A stretch of 6,820 nt of DNA from an uncultured Pseudorhodobacter sp. (GCA_945952425.1 CAMFIX010000166.1:1-6820); one strand, 5' to 3'; shown: positions 1 to 6,756, counted from the first letter of the stretch. The notes: generated by a model from the sequence alone, not told the origin. Numbers and translations: made by a program.

Positions 1-911
1 TGTTCGACCTGCCCGACGCGCCGCCCGATCATGCCGGGGGATATGCGCCCTTGACCGCCTTCGCCGCCCCGGCCCGGGAGAAGTCCGAGCTCTGGCGCAT
101 CTTTGCCGTGCTGATGCTGACCATGCTGCTGACCGACCTGGCCGATGGGCTGATCGTGCAGGCGGTCAAGGCGGCGCTGGGGCCGGTCTTCGGGGCGGTG
201 GCCTTGGTGAATGTGAACCTCGGCCTGACGCCGTTTGGCGTGACGGGGGGGCTTGCGCTGGCGCTGAAGGGCGGGGCGGTGTTTCTGCTGGCGGTGGTCC
301 TGGTGACGGGGCGCGGGCTCGGCAGCCTTCTGGGCGCCCGCGCGCGGCTTTGGCACGACGGCTGGCGGGCCTTCTGGCCGATGGCAGCGCTGGGTTTGGC
401 GCTGCTGCCGGTGCTTGCGCGGGACCAGGCGGTCAGCCCGGGGCTCGGGCTCGGCACGCTGGTGCTTTGGGCACCTGCCGCGATGGGCCTCGTCGTGGCC
501 TTGGCGCTGGCGACCGAGACCGTCTTTCGCGGATTCCTGCAGCAACAGCTGGCCGCGCGCTGGCAGGCCAGCTGGATCTGGATGGGCCTGCCCGCCGCGC
601 TTTTCGCGCTTTTGCAGGGCGCGCCGCCCGCGGTGGGGTCGCTGGCGCCGCTCTCCCTGCTGTGGAGCCTGGCCTATGCCGCCGCCGCGGCCGACCTGAC
701 CGCGCGGACCGGCTCCTTGGGCGCCGCCATCGGCCTGCAGGCGGGCATCCAGGCGCAGAGCCTCTTCCTGATCGGCCTCAAGGGCCCGATGACGGGGTTG
801 GCGCTTTACACGCTGGACGCGCGCGGGGCGGCGCTGGCCCCCTGGATGGCCGCCGACTTCCTGACCCTGCTGATCGGCTGGCTGGCCGCACGGGTCTTGC
901 TCAGGGTCTGA
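1..911 (+). CDS. CPBP-family (Abi/CAAX-like) intramembrane protein, likely catalytically degenerate; start cut by window edge
   Basis: This is a multipass inner-membrane protein with about eight hydrophobic segments. Residues are numbered from the in-frame TTG at 51. The C-terminal half has the layout of the CPBP intramembrane metalloprotease family: a TETVFRGFLQQQLAAR block at 155-170 where members have EExxFRG, then FALLQ at 185-189 for FxxxH, then LQAGIQ at 229-234 for the HxxxN helix. Glu156 and Arg160 of the first motif survive, but the first Glu is Thr155, the motif-2 His is Gln189, and the motif-3 positions are Gln230 and Gln234. It may therefore be a non-catalytic relative. The frame stays open to the left edge with good third-position bias. 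The codon ending at base 2 is NTG followed by TTC GAC CTG, so the true start is probably that cut codon rather than the TTG. The translated YAPLTAFAAPAR-ELWR stretch before the first membrane segment also resembles family N-termini as I remember them. Substrate and role are unknown. The family call is fairly firm; loss of activity is inferred. Confidence 0.8.
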   Translation, partial: FDLPDAPPDHAGGYAPLTAFAAPAREKSELWRIFAVLMLTMLLTDLADGLIVQAVKAALGPVFGAVALVNVNLGLTPFGVTGGLALALKGGAVFLLAVVLVTGRGLGSLLGARARLWHDGWRAFWPMAALGLALLPVLARDQAVSPGLGLGTLVLWAPAAMGLVVALALATETVFRGFLQQQLAARWQASWIWMGLPAALFALLQGAPPAVGSLAPLSLLWSLAYAAAAADLTARTGSLGAAIGLQAGIQAQSLFLIGLKGPMTGLALYTLDARGAALAPWMAADFLTLLIGWLAARVLLRV

Positions 912-940
912 TTGCTTTTGGCCGACGCAGGGCTTATCTG
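912..940 (+). promoter_or_regulatory. Possible weak promoter for accD-folC
   Basis: Directly after the stop of the upstream membrane protein there is a TTGCTT (912-917), and 16 bases later TTATCT (934-939). This is a loose match to sigma-70-type -35 and -10 boxes. It lies in the only non-coding stretch before accD, so it is the natural place for a promoter. The match is weak in both boxes and the accD genes could equally be read through from upstream. Confidence 0.25.
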
Positions 941-952
941 GGGGCGACCAGA

Positions 953-979
953 ATGACCGAAAAGGCCAGCCGCCCATGA
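953..979 (+). other. Eight-codon leader-like reading frame overlapping the accD start
   Basis: An ATG at 953 opens MTEKASRP and stops at a TGA (977-979) that shares the ATGA overlap with the accD ATG at 976. A G-run at 940-944 lies about eight bases upstream of this ATG and could serve as a ribosome site, whereas accD itself has only an AAGG (962-965) ten bases before its start. If translated, termination here could deliver ribosomes to accD by coupling. Chance occurrence is quite possible, and nothing in the peptide points to an amino-acid-sensing leader. Confidence 0.15.
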
Positions 980-1866
980 ACTGGATCACGAATTACGTCC
1001 GCCCGAAGATCAACTCGCTCTTCTCGCGGCGCGAAACGCCCGACAATCTGTGGACCAAGTGCCCGGAATGCGGGACGATGCTGTTCCACCGCGAACTGGC
1101 CGAGAACCTGAACGTCTGCTCGAACTGCGATCACCATATGGCGATCTCGCCGCGGGAGCGTTTTACCGCGCTCTTCGACGGCGGGATTTTCACCGAGGTG
1201 AAAGTGCCCGAGCCCATCGCCGATCCCTTGCATTTCCGCGACCAGAAGAAATACCCCGACCGGCTGAAGGCTGCGCAGAAGGCCAGCGGCGAGCGCGAGG
1301 CGATGCTGGTCGCCGAGGGCGAGATCGCCCGCACCCCCATCGTCGCAGTGGCGCAGGATTTCAGCTTCATGGCGGGGTCGATGGGGATGTTCGTCGGCAA
1401 TGCGATGATCGCGGCGGCGCAGACGGCGGTGAAGCACAAGCGGCCCCTGGTGGTCTTCACCGCGGCGGGGGGCGCGCGGATGCAGGAGGGGATCTTGTCC
1501 CTGATGCAGATGCCCCGCACCACGGTCGCCGTCCAGATGGTCCGCGAGGCGCGGCTGCCCTATATCACCGTCCTGACCCATCCGACCACCGGGGGCGTGA
1601 CGGCCAGCTATGCCATGCTGGGCGATGTGCAGATGGCCGAGCCCAATGCGCTGATCTGCTTCGCCGGCCCCCGTGTCATCGAACAGACGATCCGTGAAAA
1701 GCTGCCCGAGGGCTTCCAGCGCGCCGAATACCTCTTGGATCACGGGATGCTCGACCGGGTGACGCACCGCAAGGAGCTGCGGGACGAGCTGGTGACCATC
1801 CTGCGCATGCTGACCGGCCAGCCCCCGGCCATCAAGGGCGAGCTCTCGGCCCCGGCTGCCAAATGA
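976..1866 (+). CDS. accD: Acetyl-CoA carboxylase carboxyltransferase subunit beta
   Basis: This is the beta half of the carboxyltransferase. With AccA it moves the carboxyl group from carboxybiotin on AccB to acetyl-CoA, making malonyl-CoA, the first committed step of fatty acid synthesis in the cytoplasm. The 296-residue protein is of normal length and looks intact. The N-terminal four-cysteine zinc ribbon is complete: Cys29-x2-Cys32 and Cys48-x2-Cys51. The crotonase-type carboxyltransferase fold follows, with the glycine-rich GGARMQEG at 165-172 and HPTTGGVTAS including Gly206-Gly207, which fit the conserved acyl-CoA carbonyl-binding sites. The ATG at 976 gives the expected MNWITNYVRP opening. 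The gene ends in an ATGA overlap with folC, the same order seen in many proteobacteria including E. coli. In E. coli the carboxyltransferase is reported to bind its own mRNA; whether that happens here cannot be seen. Confidence 0.98.
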   Translation: MNWITNYVRPKINSLFSRRETPDNLWTKCPECGTMLFHRELAENLNVCSNCDHHMAISPRERFTALFDGGIFTEVKVPEPIADPLHFRDQKKYPDRLKAAQKASGEREAMLVAEGEIARTPIVAVAQDFSFMAGSMGMFVGNAMIAAAQTAVKHKRPLVVFTAAGGARMQEGILSLMQMPRTTVAVQMVREARLPYITVLTHPTTGGVTASYAMLGDVQMAEPNALICFAGPRVIEQTIREKLPEGFQRAEYLLDHGMLDRVTHRKELRDELVTILRMLTGQPPAIKGELSAPAAK

Positions 1867-3128
1867 GCTCGGATGTCCTGCTCGACCGGATGATGGCCTT
1901 TCATCCGAAGATCATCGACCTGACTTTGGACCGCGTGCATCGTCTCCTGGCCGCGATGGGCAACCCGGAGCGGTCCTTGCCGCCGGTCATTCATGTGGCG
2001 GGGACGAACGGCAAGGGCTCGACCCAGGCGATGATCCGCGCGGGGCTGGAGGCGGGGGGAAAGACCTGCCACGCCTATACCTCTCCGCATCTGGCGTGGT
2101 TTCACGAACGCATCAGGTTGGCCGGAGAGCTGATCACCGAACCGGCGCTGATGGCCTTGCTGGACGAGTGCATCGCCTTCAACGGGCAGGAAGAGATCAC
2201 CTTCTTCGAGATCACCACCTGCGCGGCCTTTCTGGCATTCTCGCGGACCAAGGCGGATTACACGCTTCTGGAGGTGGGCCTCGGCGGGCGGCTGGATGCG
2301 ACCAATGTCGTGGACAAGCCCGCGCTGACGATCATCACCCCGGTGTCGATCGACCACCAGCAATTTCTGGGCGAGACGCTCCCCGAGATCGCGTTCGAGA
2401 AAGCCGGGATCATCAAGCGCGGTGTCCCGGTGATCGTGGGGCCGCAGACTGACGAGGGGCTGGCGGTGATCGAGGCGCGGGCGATGCGCGTGGGGGCTCC
2501 GGTCCTGGCCTTTGGCCAGCACTGGCATGTGCAGGAAGAGCACGGCCGCCTGGTCTATCAGGACGAGCGCGGGCTTTTGGACCTGCCCCTGCCGAACCTG
2601 CCCGGGCCGCATCAGATCCAGAACGCCGGGGCGGCGCTGACGGCGCTGCGGGCCCTGGGGGCGAGCGCCGAGCAATGCGAGGCGGCCGTGACCCGCGCCT
2701 TCTGGCCCGCGCGGATGCAGCGGCTGGTCAAGGGCCCGCTGGTCGAGCTGGCGCCCTCGGTCGAGCTGTGGCTGGACGGCGGGCACAATCCGGCCGGCGG
2801 CCAGGCGGTGGCGGCGACGCTGGCCCGGATGGCGCCCCGTCCCACGCATCTGATCTGCGGCATGATCAACACCAAGGATGTCCGCGGCTATATGGAGCCG
2901 CTGGCGCCGGTCACTGAGAGCCTGCACGCGGTCTCTATCCCCGGCGAGAAGAACACGCTGCCCGCCGAAGTGACCTGCGAGGCGGCGCGGGCGGCGGGGA
3001 TCAAGGCGACAGTCTCGGGCTCGGTCGCCGAGGCCCTGAGCGAGATCGCGGCGACGGAACCGGGCGCGCGGGTGCTGATCTGCGGGTCGCTTTACCTGGC
3101 GGGCACGGTGCTGCGCGAGAACGGGTAG
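1863..3128 (+). CDS. folC: Folylpolyglutamate synthase / dihydrofolate synthase
   Basis: This cytoplasmic ATP-dependent ligase of the Mur ligase superfamily adds glutamate to reduced folates. In Gram-negative bacteria the same enzyme usually also joins glutamate to dihydropteroate. The 421-residue length is typical. Visible motifs in order are the P-loop GTNGKGST at 47-54, the family signature TSPHL..FHERIRL at about 75-87, a SIDHQ..LG.T segment followed by EKAGIIK with Lys180 as the probable carbamylated lysine, and the C-terminal-domain DGGHNPAGG with His308-Asn309-Pro310. The ATG at 1863 overlaps the accD stop by four bases. No strong ribosome site is visible in the end of accD, so translational coupling is the likely mode of initiation. 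Whether this copy does both reactions or only polyglutamylation cannot be settled from these motifs. Confidence 0.97.
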   Translation: MSSDVLLDRMMAFHPKIIDLTLDRVHRLLAAMGNPERSLPPVIHVAGTNGKGSTQAMIRAGLEAGGKTCHAYTSPHLAWFHERIRLAGELITEPALMALLDECIAFNGQEEITFFEITTCAAFLAFSRTKADYTLLEVGLGGRLDATNVVDKPALTIITPVSIDHQQFLGETLPEIAFEKAGIIKRGVPVIVGPQTDEGLAVIEARAMRVGAPVLAFGQHWHVQEEHGRLVYQDERGLLDLPLPNLPGPHQIQNAGAALTALRALGASAEQCEAAVTRAFWPARMQRLVKGPLVELAPSVELWLDGGHNPAGGQAVAATLARMAPRPTHLICGMINTKDVRGYMEPLAPVTESLHAVSIPGEKNTLPAEVTCEAARAAGIKATVSGSVAEALSEIAATEPGARVLICGSLYLAGTVLRENG

Positions 3129-3163
3129 CGCCGGGGGAAAGCGCCGGGGGCCGTCTGCCCCCC
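3128..3163 (+). repeat. Duplicated G-run arm facing a C-run: possible folC terminator hairpin
   Basis: GCGCCGGGGG occurs twice, at 3128-3137 and 3141-3150, separated by AAA. GGGGGC at 3146-3151 pairs with GCCCCC at 3157-3162 around a five-base loop; the first copy of the G-run could pair with the same C-run instead. It starts at the last base of the folC stop codon, where a transcription end or 3'-stabilising hairpin would be expected. There is no U-run after it, so it is not a textbook intrinsic terminator. I recall similar G-run/C-run hairpins after genes in Rhodobacteraceae, but have not verified this. Confidence 0.5.
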
Positions 3164-3204
3164 ATGCCACCGGTCTCTTGAACCGGTGGCGAAACCGGTG
3201 GCAT
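3164..3204. repeat. 41-bp element with 11-bp perfect terminal inverted repeats and an alternative inner hairpin
   Basis: ATGCCACCGGT at 3164-3174 is the exact reverse complement of ACCGGTGGCAT at 3194-3204, giving an 11-bp stem with a 19-base loop. A second copy of the right arm, ACCGGTGGC at 3182-3190, can pair with the same left arm as a 9-bp stem with a 7-base loop. The two hairpins exclude each other. The block separates the C-run on its left from the ACCCCGAGGAGTATTT string on its right, as if inserted into a pre-existing intergenic element. Possible roles are a terminator, an RNA-stability or attenuator structure, or a small mobile palindrome; none is proven. Confidence 0.6.
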
Positions 3205-3240
3205 ACCCCGAGGAGTATTTGTGCAAGTATGAAAGAGGCA
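3205..3240 (+). repeat. Rhodobacteraceae-type intergenic repeat string (GAGGAGTATTT...CAAG..ATGAAAG)
   Basis: The segment contains CCCCGAGGAGTATTT, then GCAAG, then ATGAAAGAGGCA. From memory, near-identical strings (GGAGTATTT, a short spacer, CAAGATGAAAG) recur in intergenic regions of Rhodobacteraceae genomes, often next to a G-run/C-run hairpin like the one at 3146-3162. I treat it as a non-coding repeat. Read in the glycosyltransferase frame it encodes YPEEYLCKYERG, which looks like a false N-terminal extension rather than part of the enzyme. Confidence 0.45.
3234..3238 (+). promoter_or_regulatory. Ribosome binding site deciding the glycosyltransferase start
   Basis: AGAGG lies four bases before the ATG at 3243. 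The spacing is short but usable. It supports the ATG over the in-frame GTG at 3186 and TTG at 3219, which would translate through the palindrome and the repeat string. Confidence 0.4.
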
Positions 3241-3242
3241 GG

Positions 3243-4766
3243 ATGCTCTGGCTGAAAGCGCAAGTCGAGGCGGGGCGGGGGCTGTTTCTGGCGCTGGCCG
3301 TCATGCTGGCCTGCGCCCTGCCGGGGTTCTTTTCGATGCCTCCCCTGGACCGCGATGAGGTGCTGTTTTCGCAGGCTTCGCGGCAGATGGTGGCGAGCGG
3401 GGATGTCGTCGACATCCGCTTTGCCGACATGCCGCGGTATAAGAAGCCCGTGGGGATCTATTGGCTGCAGGCGCTGGCGGCGAAAGCCACCGGGGCGCCG
3501 GATGCGATCTGGAGCTATCGGCTGGTGAGCCTTCTGGCCGGGATGGTGGCGGTGGCCGCGACGCACCGGATCGCGCGGGGGTTCCTCTCGGCGGAGGGGG
3601 CGCTTTTGGCGGCGGTGGCGCTGGCGGGCTCGGTGATGCTGGGGATCGAGACGCATCTGGCCAAGACGGATGCGACCTTGCTGGCGACCGTCGCGGTGGC
3701 GATGGCGGTGGTGGCCGATCCGCGGCGGCCTTGGGTCTTTTGGGCGGCGCTTGGGGTTTCGTTGCTGGTCAAGGGACCGCTCGGGCCCATGGTCGTGGTG
3801 CTGGCGGTGGCGGCGCTTTGCCTGGTGCGGCGGGATGCGGGGCTGCTGCGCGCCCTGTGGCGGCCCTGGGGATTTGCCCTGATGCTGGCCATCGCCTTGC
3901 CCTGGTATCTGGCGATCACCTGGGTTTCGAAAGGCGCCTTCTGGAGTGCATCGCTCGGCGCCGACATGCTGGGCAAGGTGGCCATGGCGCAAGAGAGCCA
4001 CGGGGCGCCGCCGGGCAGTTACCTCGCCGCGCTATGGCTGACCTTCTGGCCGGGGTCGATGGCGCTGGCCGCGGCCCTGCCCGCGCTGTGGCGGGCCAGA
4101 CGCGCGCCGGTCGTGGTCTTTGCGCTGGCCTGGGCGGTGCCGACCTTCCTGGTCTTCGAGGCCACGCCGACGAAGCTGATCCATTACACCTTGCCCGCCT
4201 GGCCCGCCCTGGCCCTGCTGGCCGCCGCGGGGGCCGAGCGGCTGCGCGGACCGGCGCTGATTCCGGCCGGGCTGCCGGTGGTGGGGCTGGTGGCGCTGGC
4301 CTGGGAGCTGGACCGGCGGGGCATCGCGCTGCCCGCGCCTTATTGGGTGGGGGTGGTCCTGGTCGCTTTGGCCGCGGCGCTTGTCGTGGCGGCTTTGCGC
4401 CAGGGGACGCTGGCACTGGCCGCGGCGACGGCGCTCGCGGGGTTTGCCTTCAACGCGACGCTGTTCCCCAGCCTGGCCGCGACCGAGGCGCTGTGGCCCG
4501 CCCGCCAGATCGCCGCGATTGCCGCCCAGCATCCCGGCTGCCGTATGACCGTGGCGGGCTTCGACGAACCCTCGCTGGTCTTTGCGATGAACGCCCGCGT
4601 CACCCTGGCGGGGGCCGAGGATCTGCCCGCCGTGCTGAAAGCCTCGGGCTGCCAGCTGGTCGCGGCGCCGGACCTTGCCACCGCGCTTCCCGAGATCGCG
4701 CGCATCCGCGGGCTGGATCTCGGCTCGGGCGATGTGGTGGACCTTGGGGTCTGGCTGAAGCCATAG
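3243..4766 (+). CDS. ArnT/PMT-like (GT-C fold) polyprenyl-phosphate-dependent glycosyltransferase
   Basis: This integral inner-membrane glycosyltransferase is expected to move a sugar from a polyprenyl-phosphate donor to a lipid or protein acceptor on the periplasmic face. The 507-residue protein has roughly a dozen hydrophobic segments, the first at about 13-30. The first periplasmic loop carries the GT-C acidic motif PPLDRDE with Asp36, Asp38 and Glu39, followed by SGD and YKKPVGIYWLQ at 66-76, the same arrangement as YFEKP..GYW in ArnT. A KLIHYTLPAWPALALL block starting at Lys311 matches the late-helix signature of ArnT/PMT proteins. A soluble domain of about 85 residues (CRMTVAGFDEPSLVFAM onward) closes the protein and is probably periplasmic. 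ArnT itself adds aminoarabinose to lipid A, but no arn genes are present here, so the donor and acceptor are unknown. It follows folC after a structured gap and converges with the transglycosylase gene. The family is well supported; the substrate is not. Confidence 0.9.
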   Translation: MLWLKAQVEAGRGLFLALAVMLACALPGFFSMPPLDRDEVLFSQASRQMVASGDVVDIRFADMPRYKKPVGIYWLQALAAKATGAPDAIWSYRLVSLLAGMVAVAATHRIARGFLSAEGALLAAVALAGSVMLGIETHLAKTDATLLATVAVAMAVVADPRRPWVFWAALGVSLLVKGPLGPMVVVLAVAALCLVRRDAGLLRALWRPWGFALMLAIALPWYLAITWVSKGAFWSASLGADMLGKVAMAQESHGAPPGSYLAALWLTFWPGSMALAAALPALWRARRAPVVVFALAWAVPTFLVFEATPTKLIHYTLPAWPALALLAAAGAERLRGPALIPAGLPVVGLVALAWELDRRGIALPAPYWVGVVLVALAAALVVAALRQGTLALAAATALAGFAFNATLFPSLAATEALWPARQIAAIAAQHPGCRMTVAGFDEPSLVFAMNARVTLAGAEDLPAVLKASGCQLVAAPDLATALPEIARIRGLDLGSGDVVDLGVWLKP

Positions 4767-4806
4767 ACCCTTCGGCGTTGCATGCGTATCGCGAGGGGCG
4801 TCGCCC

Positions 4807-6756
4807 TCACTGCCCCTTCAGCTCGGCCGTGATCTTCACCGGCCCCACCGCGCCCTTCAGCTTGGCGCGGTAGATCACCACGCCCTCGACCACCCGCATG
4901 ACATAGGTGCGCGTCTCGGCAAAGGGGATGGTCTCGACCCAATCCACCACATCGACCGAAGGGCTGCGCGGGTCGCCGAAAGCGCTGATCCAGTTTGCCG
5001 GGCGCCTTGGGCCCGCGTTGTAACCGCTGGCGATCAGGGCGATCGAGCTGCCGTAAGTATCCGCGATCTCGCGCAGGTAGGCCGAGCCGATCTGGACGTT
5101 ATAGCCCGGGTCCGAGCCCAACCGGCTGGCCGAGAACTCCAGCCCCTGGTCCTTGGCGACCTTGGCCCCGGTCGAGGGCAGCACCTGCATAAGCCCCAGG
5201 GCGCCCGCAGAGCTGCGCGCCTCGGGGTCGAATTCGCTTTCGCGCCGGGCGATGGCCAAGGCGAGGGCGCGGCTGACGGCCAGCTTGTCGGGCACCATGT
5301 CGGGCACCGGGAAATAGGCGCCGGGAAAGATCGTGCCGCGTTCGGCCGCGGCCTTGGCCAGCAGCACGGCCGAACGGTATTCGTGATCCTGCAAGGACAT
5401 CGCCGCCAGAACCCCCAGCTCGGCATCCGAGGCGCCCTGGGCGAGCTGCAGAAGGAACCGCGCCGAAAGCTGCTCGTTGTCGGCCTCGGCCAGGCGGCGG
5501 GCGGCCTCAAGCACCGAGGATTTGGCAAAGCGCGAGGTCTTCCAGTCGCCCGCGGGCGCGGCATTGGACAGAAGGGTCTTGTCGAGGGGAAGGCCCAGCT
5601 TCTCGGCCGCCAGAAGCCCGTAGTAAGAGGTCTGGAACTGCGCCGCCGCCTGATAGCTGGCCTTGGCACCGGGATCGTTCATCGCCTCTTGCGCCCGGCC
5701 GGTCCAGTAAAGCCCGCGCGCCTTGGTGATCGGCGTGCCGCCCTCGGTCAGGTGCTTGAAATGGGTCAACGCGCGGCCCGGGTCGCCCAGTTGCCGCAGA
5801 GCGATGAATCCGGCCAGGAACTCCAGGTCGGCGCGGTCCGACAGGCCGGTCAGCTGATGGCTGGCCGCGACCTGGTAGGCGGTCTTGGCCTTGCCGTTGC
5901 GCATCAGCCAGCGGGCGAGCGAGGCGCGCTTGTCGGCCCAGGCCTTGGGGTCGCCCAGGTCGCGGATGCTGTCCGAGCGTTGCAGGATCAGGGTCGCGGC
6001 ATCGTCGTAATTGTCTTGCCGCATCCGGTAGAGGAAGCGTTCATAGGCCAGCCCTGCATCGCCCGCCAAGGCCTGCGGCACCGCCTTGATCAGCGCCGTC
6101 GTGCCGTCCTTGTTGGCGCGCAAGGCCATCCGCGCCTGCGCCAGGGCCTGCCAGCCCGGCGAGACGAGGGGCAGCATCCGCGTGGCCTCTCCGGCCCTTG
6201 TGCCGTCCCAGAGGATGCGGTCCAGCCGCAGCTCATGCGCCACGGCCAGCGCCTTGCCATAGCCCGCCAGCGCCGCCGCCTGTTCGTCGGCCGAGAAGGG
6301 CAAGGCCACCCAGGCCGCCGTCATCACCTGCTCGGCATCGGCCTGACGCCCCTTGGCCTGCAGCGCCCCGGCCAAGGCCAGCGCGCCCCCGGCGGTCTTG
6401 GGGGCATCGGCGCCGAAATAGGCGATGACCCGGTCGGGCGTGGTCGAGCGCGCGACGGCCGCTTCTCCGGCGCCTTTCAGGAAGGGCATCCCGGGCCAGT
6501 CGGGATGGCGCGCGAGAAAGGCTTCGTAGTCGCCAAGGCTCCCCTGCCCGGCGCGCAAGGCCTGCCACAGGATCACATCGGCGCCGACCGCCCCCGCGCC
6601 TTGCGCCGCCGCCACCGCCCCGGCCCAATCCTGCTTGTCGGCCAGCCCCTGCGCGGTTTCCAGCGCCGAAATCTCGGCGGCACGGTCGGCCATGGCAGGC
6701 CACGAGATCAGCACGGCGAGCGCCGCGGCGGCTAGGGTCGGAATAATGCGGGTCAT
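4807..6756 (-). CDS. Soluble lytic murein transglycosylase (Slt70-like)
   Basis: This periplasmic enzyme cleaves the MurNAc-GlcNAc bond of peptidoglycan and forms 1,6-anhydromuramic ends, serving wall remodelling and recycling. The ATG at 6756 gives 649 residues and an N-terminal signal peptide: MTR, a hydrophobic run, then a PAMA/DR cleavage site near residue 23. There is no lipobox, so the protein should be soluble rather than a lipoprotein. Residues of roughly 25-470 are alanine-rich helical repeats with TPR-like character, matching the superhelical ring of Slt70. The C-terminal SLT domain begins near 490 and shows the catalytic glutamate in IARRESEFDP (Glu506), GALGLMQVLPST, the SGYNAGP motif with Tyr579-Asn580, and IPFAETRTYVMRV. 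All family 1 landmarks are present. An in-frame GTG at 6789 would add eleven residues ahead of the signal peptide and is less likely; an AGG at 6767-6765 sits eight bases before the ATG. It is probably a stand-alone gene, convergent with its neighbour. Confidence 0.95.
   Translation of the reverse strand: MTRIIPTLAAAALAVLISWPAMADRAAEISALETAQGLADKQDWAGAVAAAQGAGAVGADVILWQALRAGQGSLGDYEAFLARHPDWPGMPFLKGAGEAAVARSTTPDRVIAYFGADAPKTAGGALALAGALQAKGRQADAEQVMTAAWVALPFSADEQAAALAGYGKALAVAHELRLDRILWDGTRAGEATRMLPLVSPGWQALAQARMALRANKDGTTALIKAVPQALAGDAGLAYERFLYRMRQDNYDDAATLILQRSDSIRDLGDPKAWADKRASLARWLMRNGKAKTAYQVAASHQLTGLSDRADLEFLAGFIALRQLGDPGRALTHFKHLTEGGTPITKARGLYWTGRAQEAMNDPGAKASYQAAAQFQTSYYGLLAAEKLGLPLDKTLLSNAAPAGDWKTSRFAKSSVLEAARRLAEADNEQLSARFLLQLAQGASDAELGVLAAMSLQDHEYRSAVLLAKAAAERGTIFPGAYFPVPDMVPDKLAVSRALALAIARRESEFDPEARSSAGALGLMQVLPSTGAKVAKDQGLEFSASRLGSDPGYNVQIGSAYLREIADTYGSSIALIASGYNAGPRRPANWISAFGDPRSPSVDVVDWVETIPFAETRTYVMRVVEGVVIYRAKLKGAVGPVKITAELKGQ

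Noticed and set aside
1740..4001. A 753-codon open frame on the minus strand across accD, folC and the glycosyltransferase gene.
   Set aside because: It lies antisense to well-recognised genes, its translation is Arg/His/Pro/Gln-rich without any domain, and such long antisense frames are expected where third codon positions are almost all G or C.
4793..4808. GAGGG...CCCTC stem in the convergent gap as a possible shared terminator.
   Set aside because: The stem is only five base pairs, has no U-run on either strand, and overlaps the stop codon of the transglycosylase gene. It is too weak to call.
3461..4873. A long overlapping plus-strand frame within the glycosyltransferase gene and beyond.
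   Set aside because: It is Gly/Ala/Arg-rich, without membrane segments or motifs, and is out of frame with the recognised enzyme. This is the usual codon-bias shadow.
5383..6735. A 450-codon plus-strand open frame opposite the transglycosylase gene.
   Set aside because: It is the mirror of a gene with a clear signal peptide and complete catalytic motifs. The translation is Gly/Arg/Gln-rich and resembles no family.
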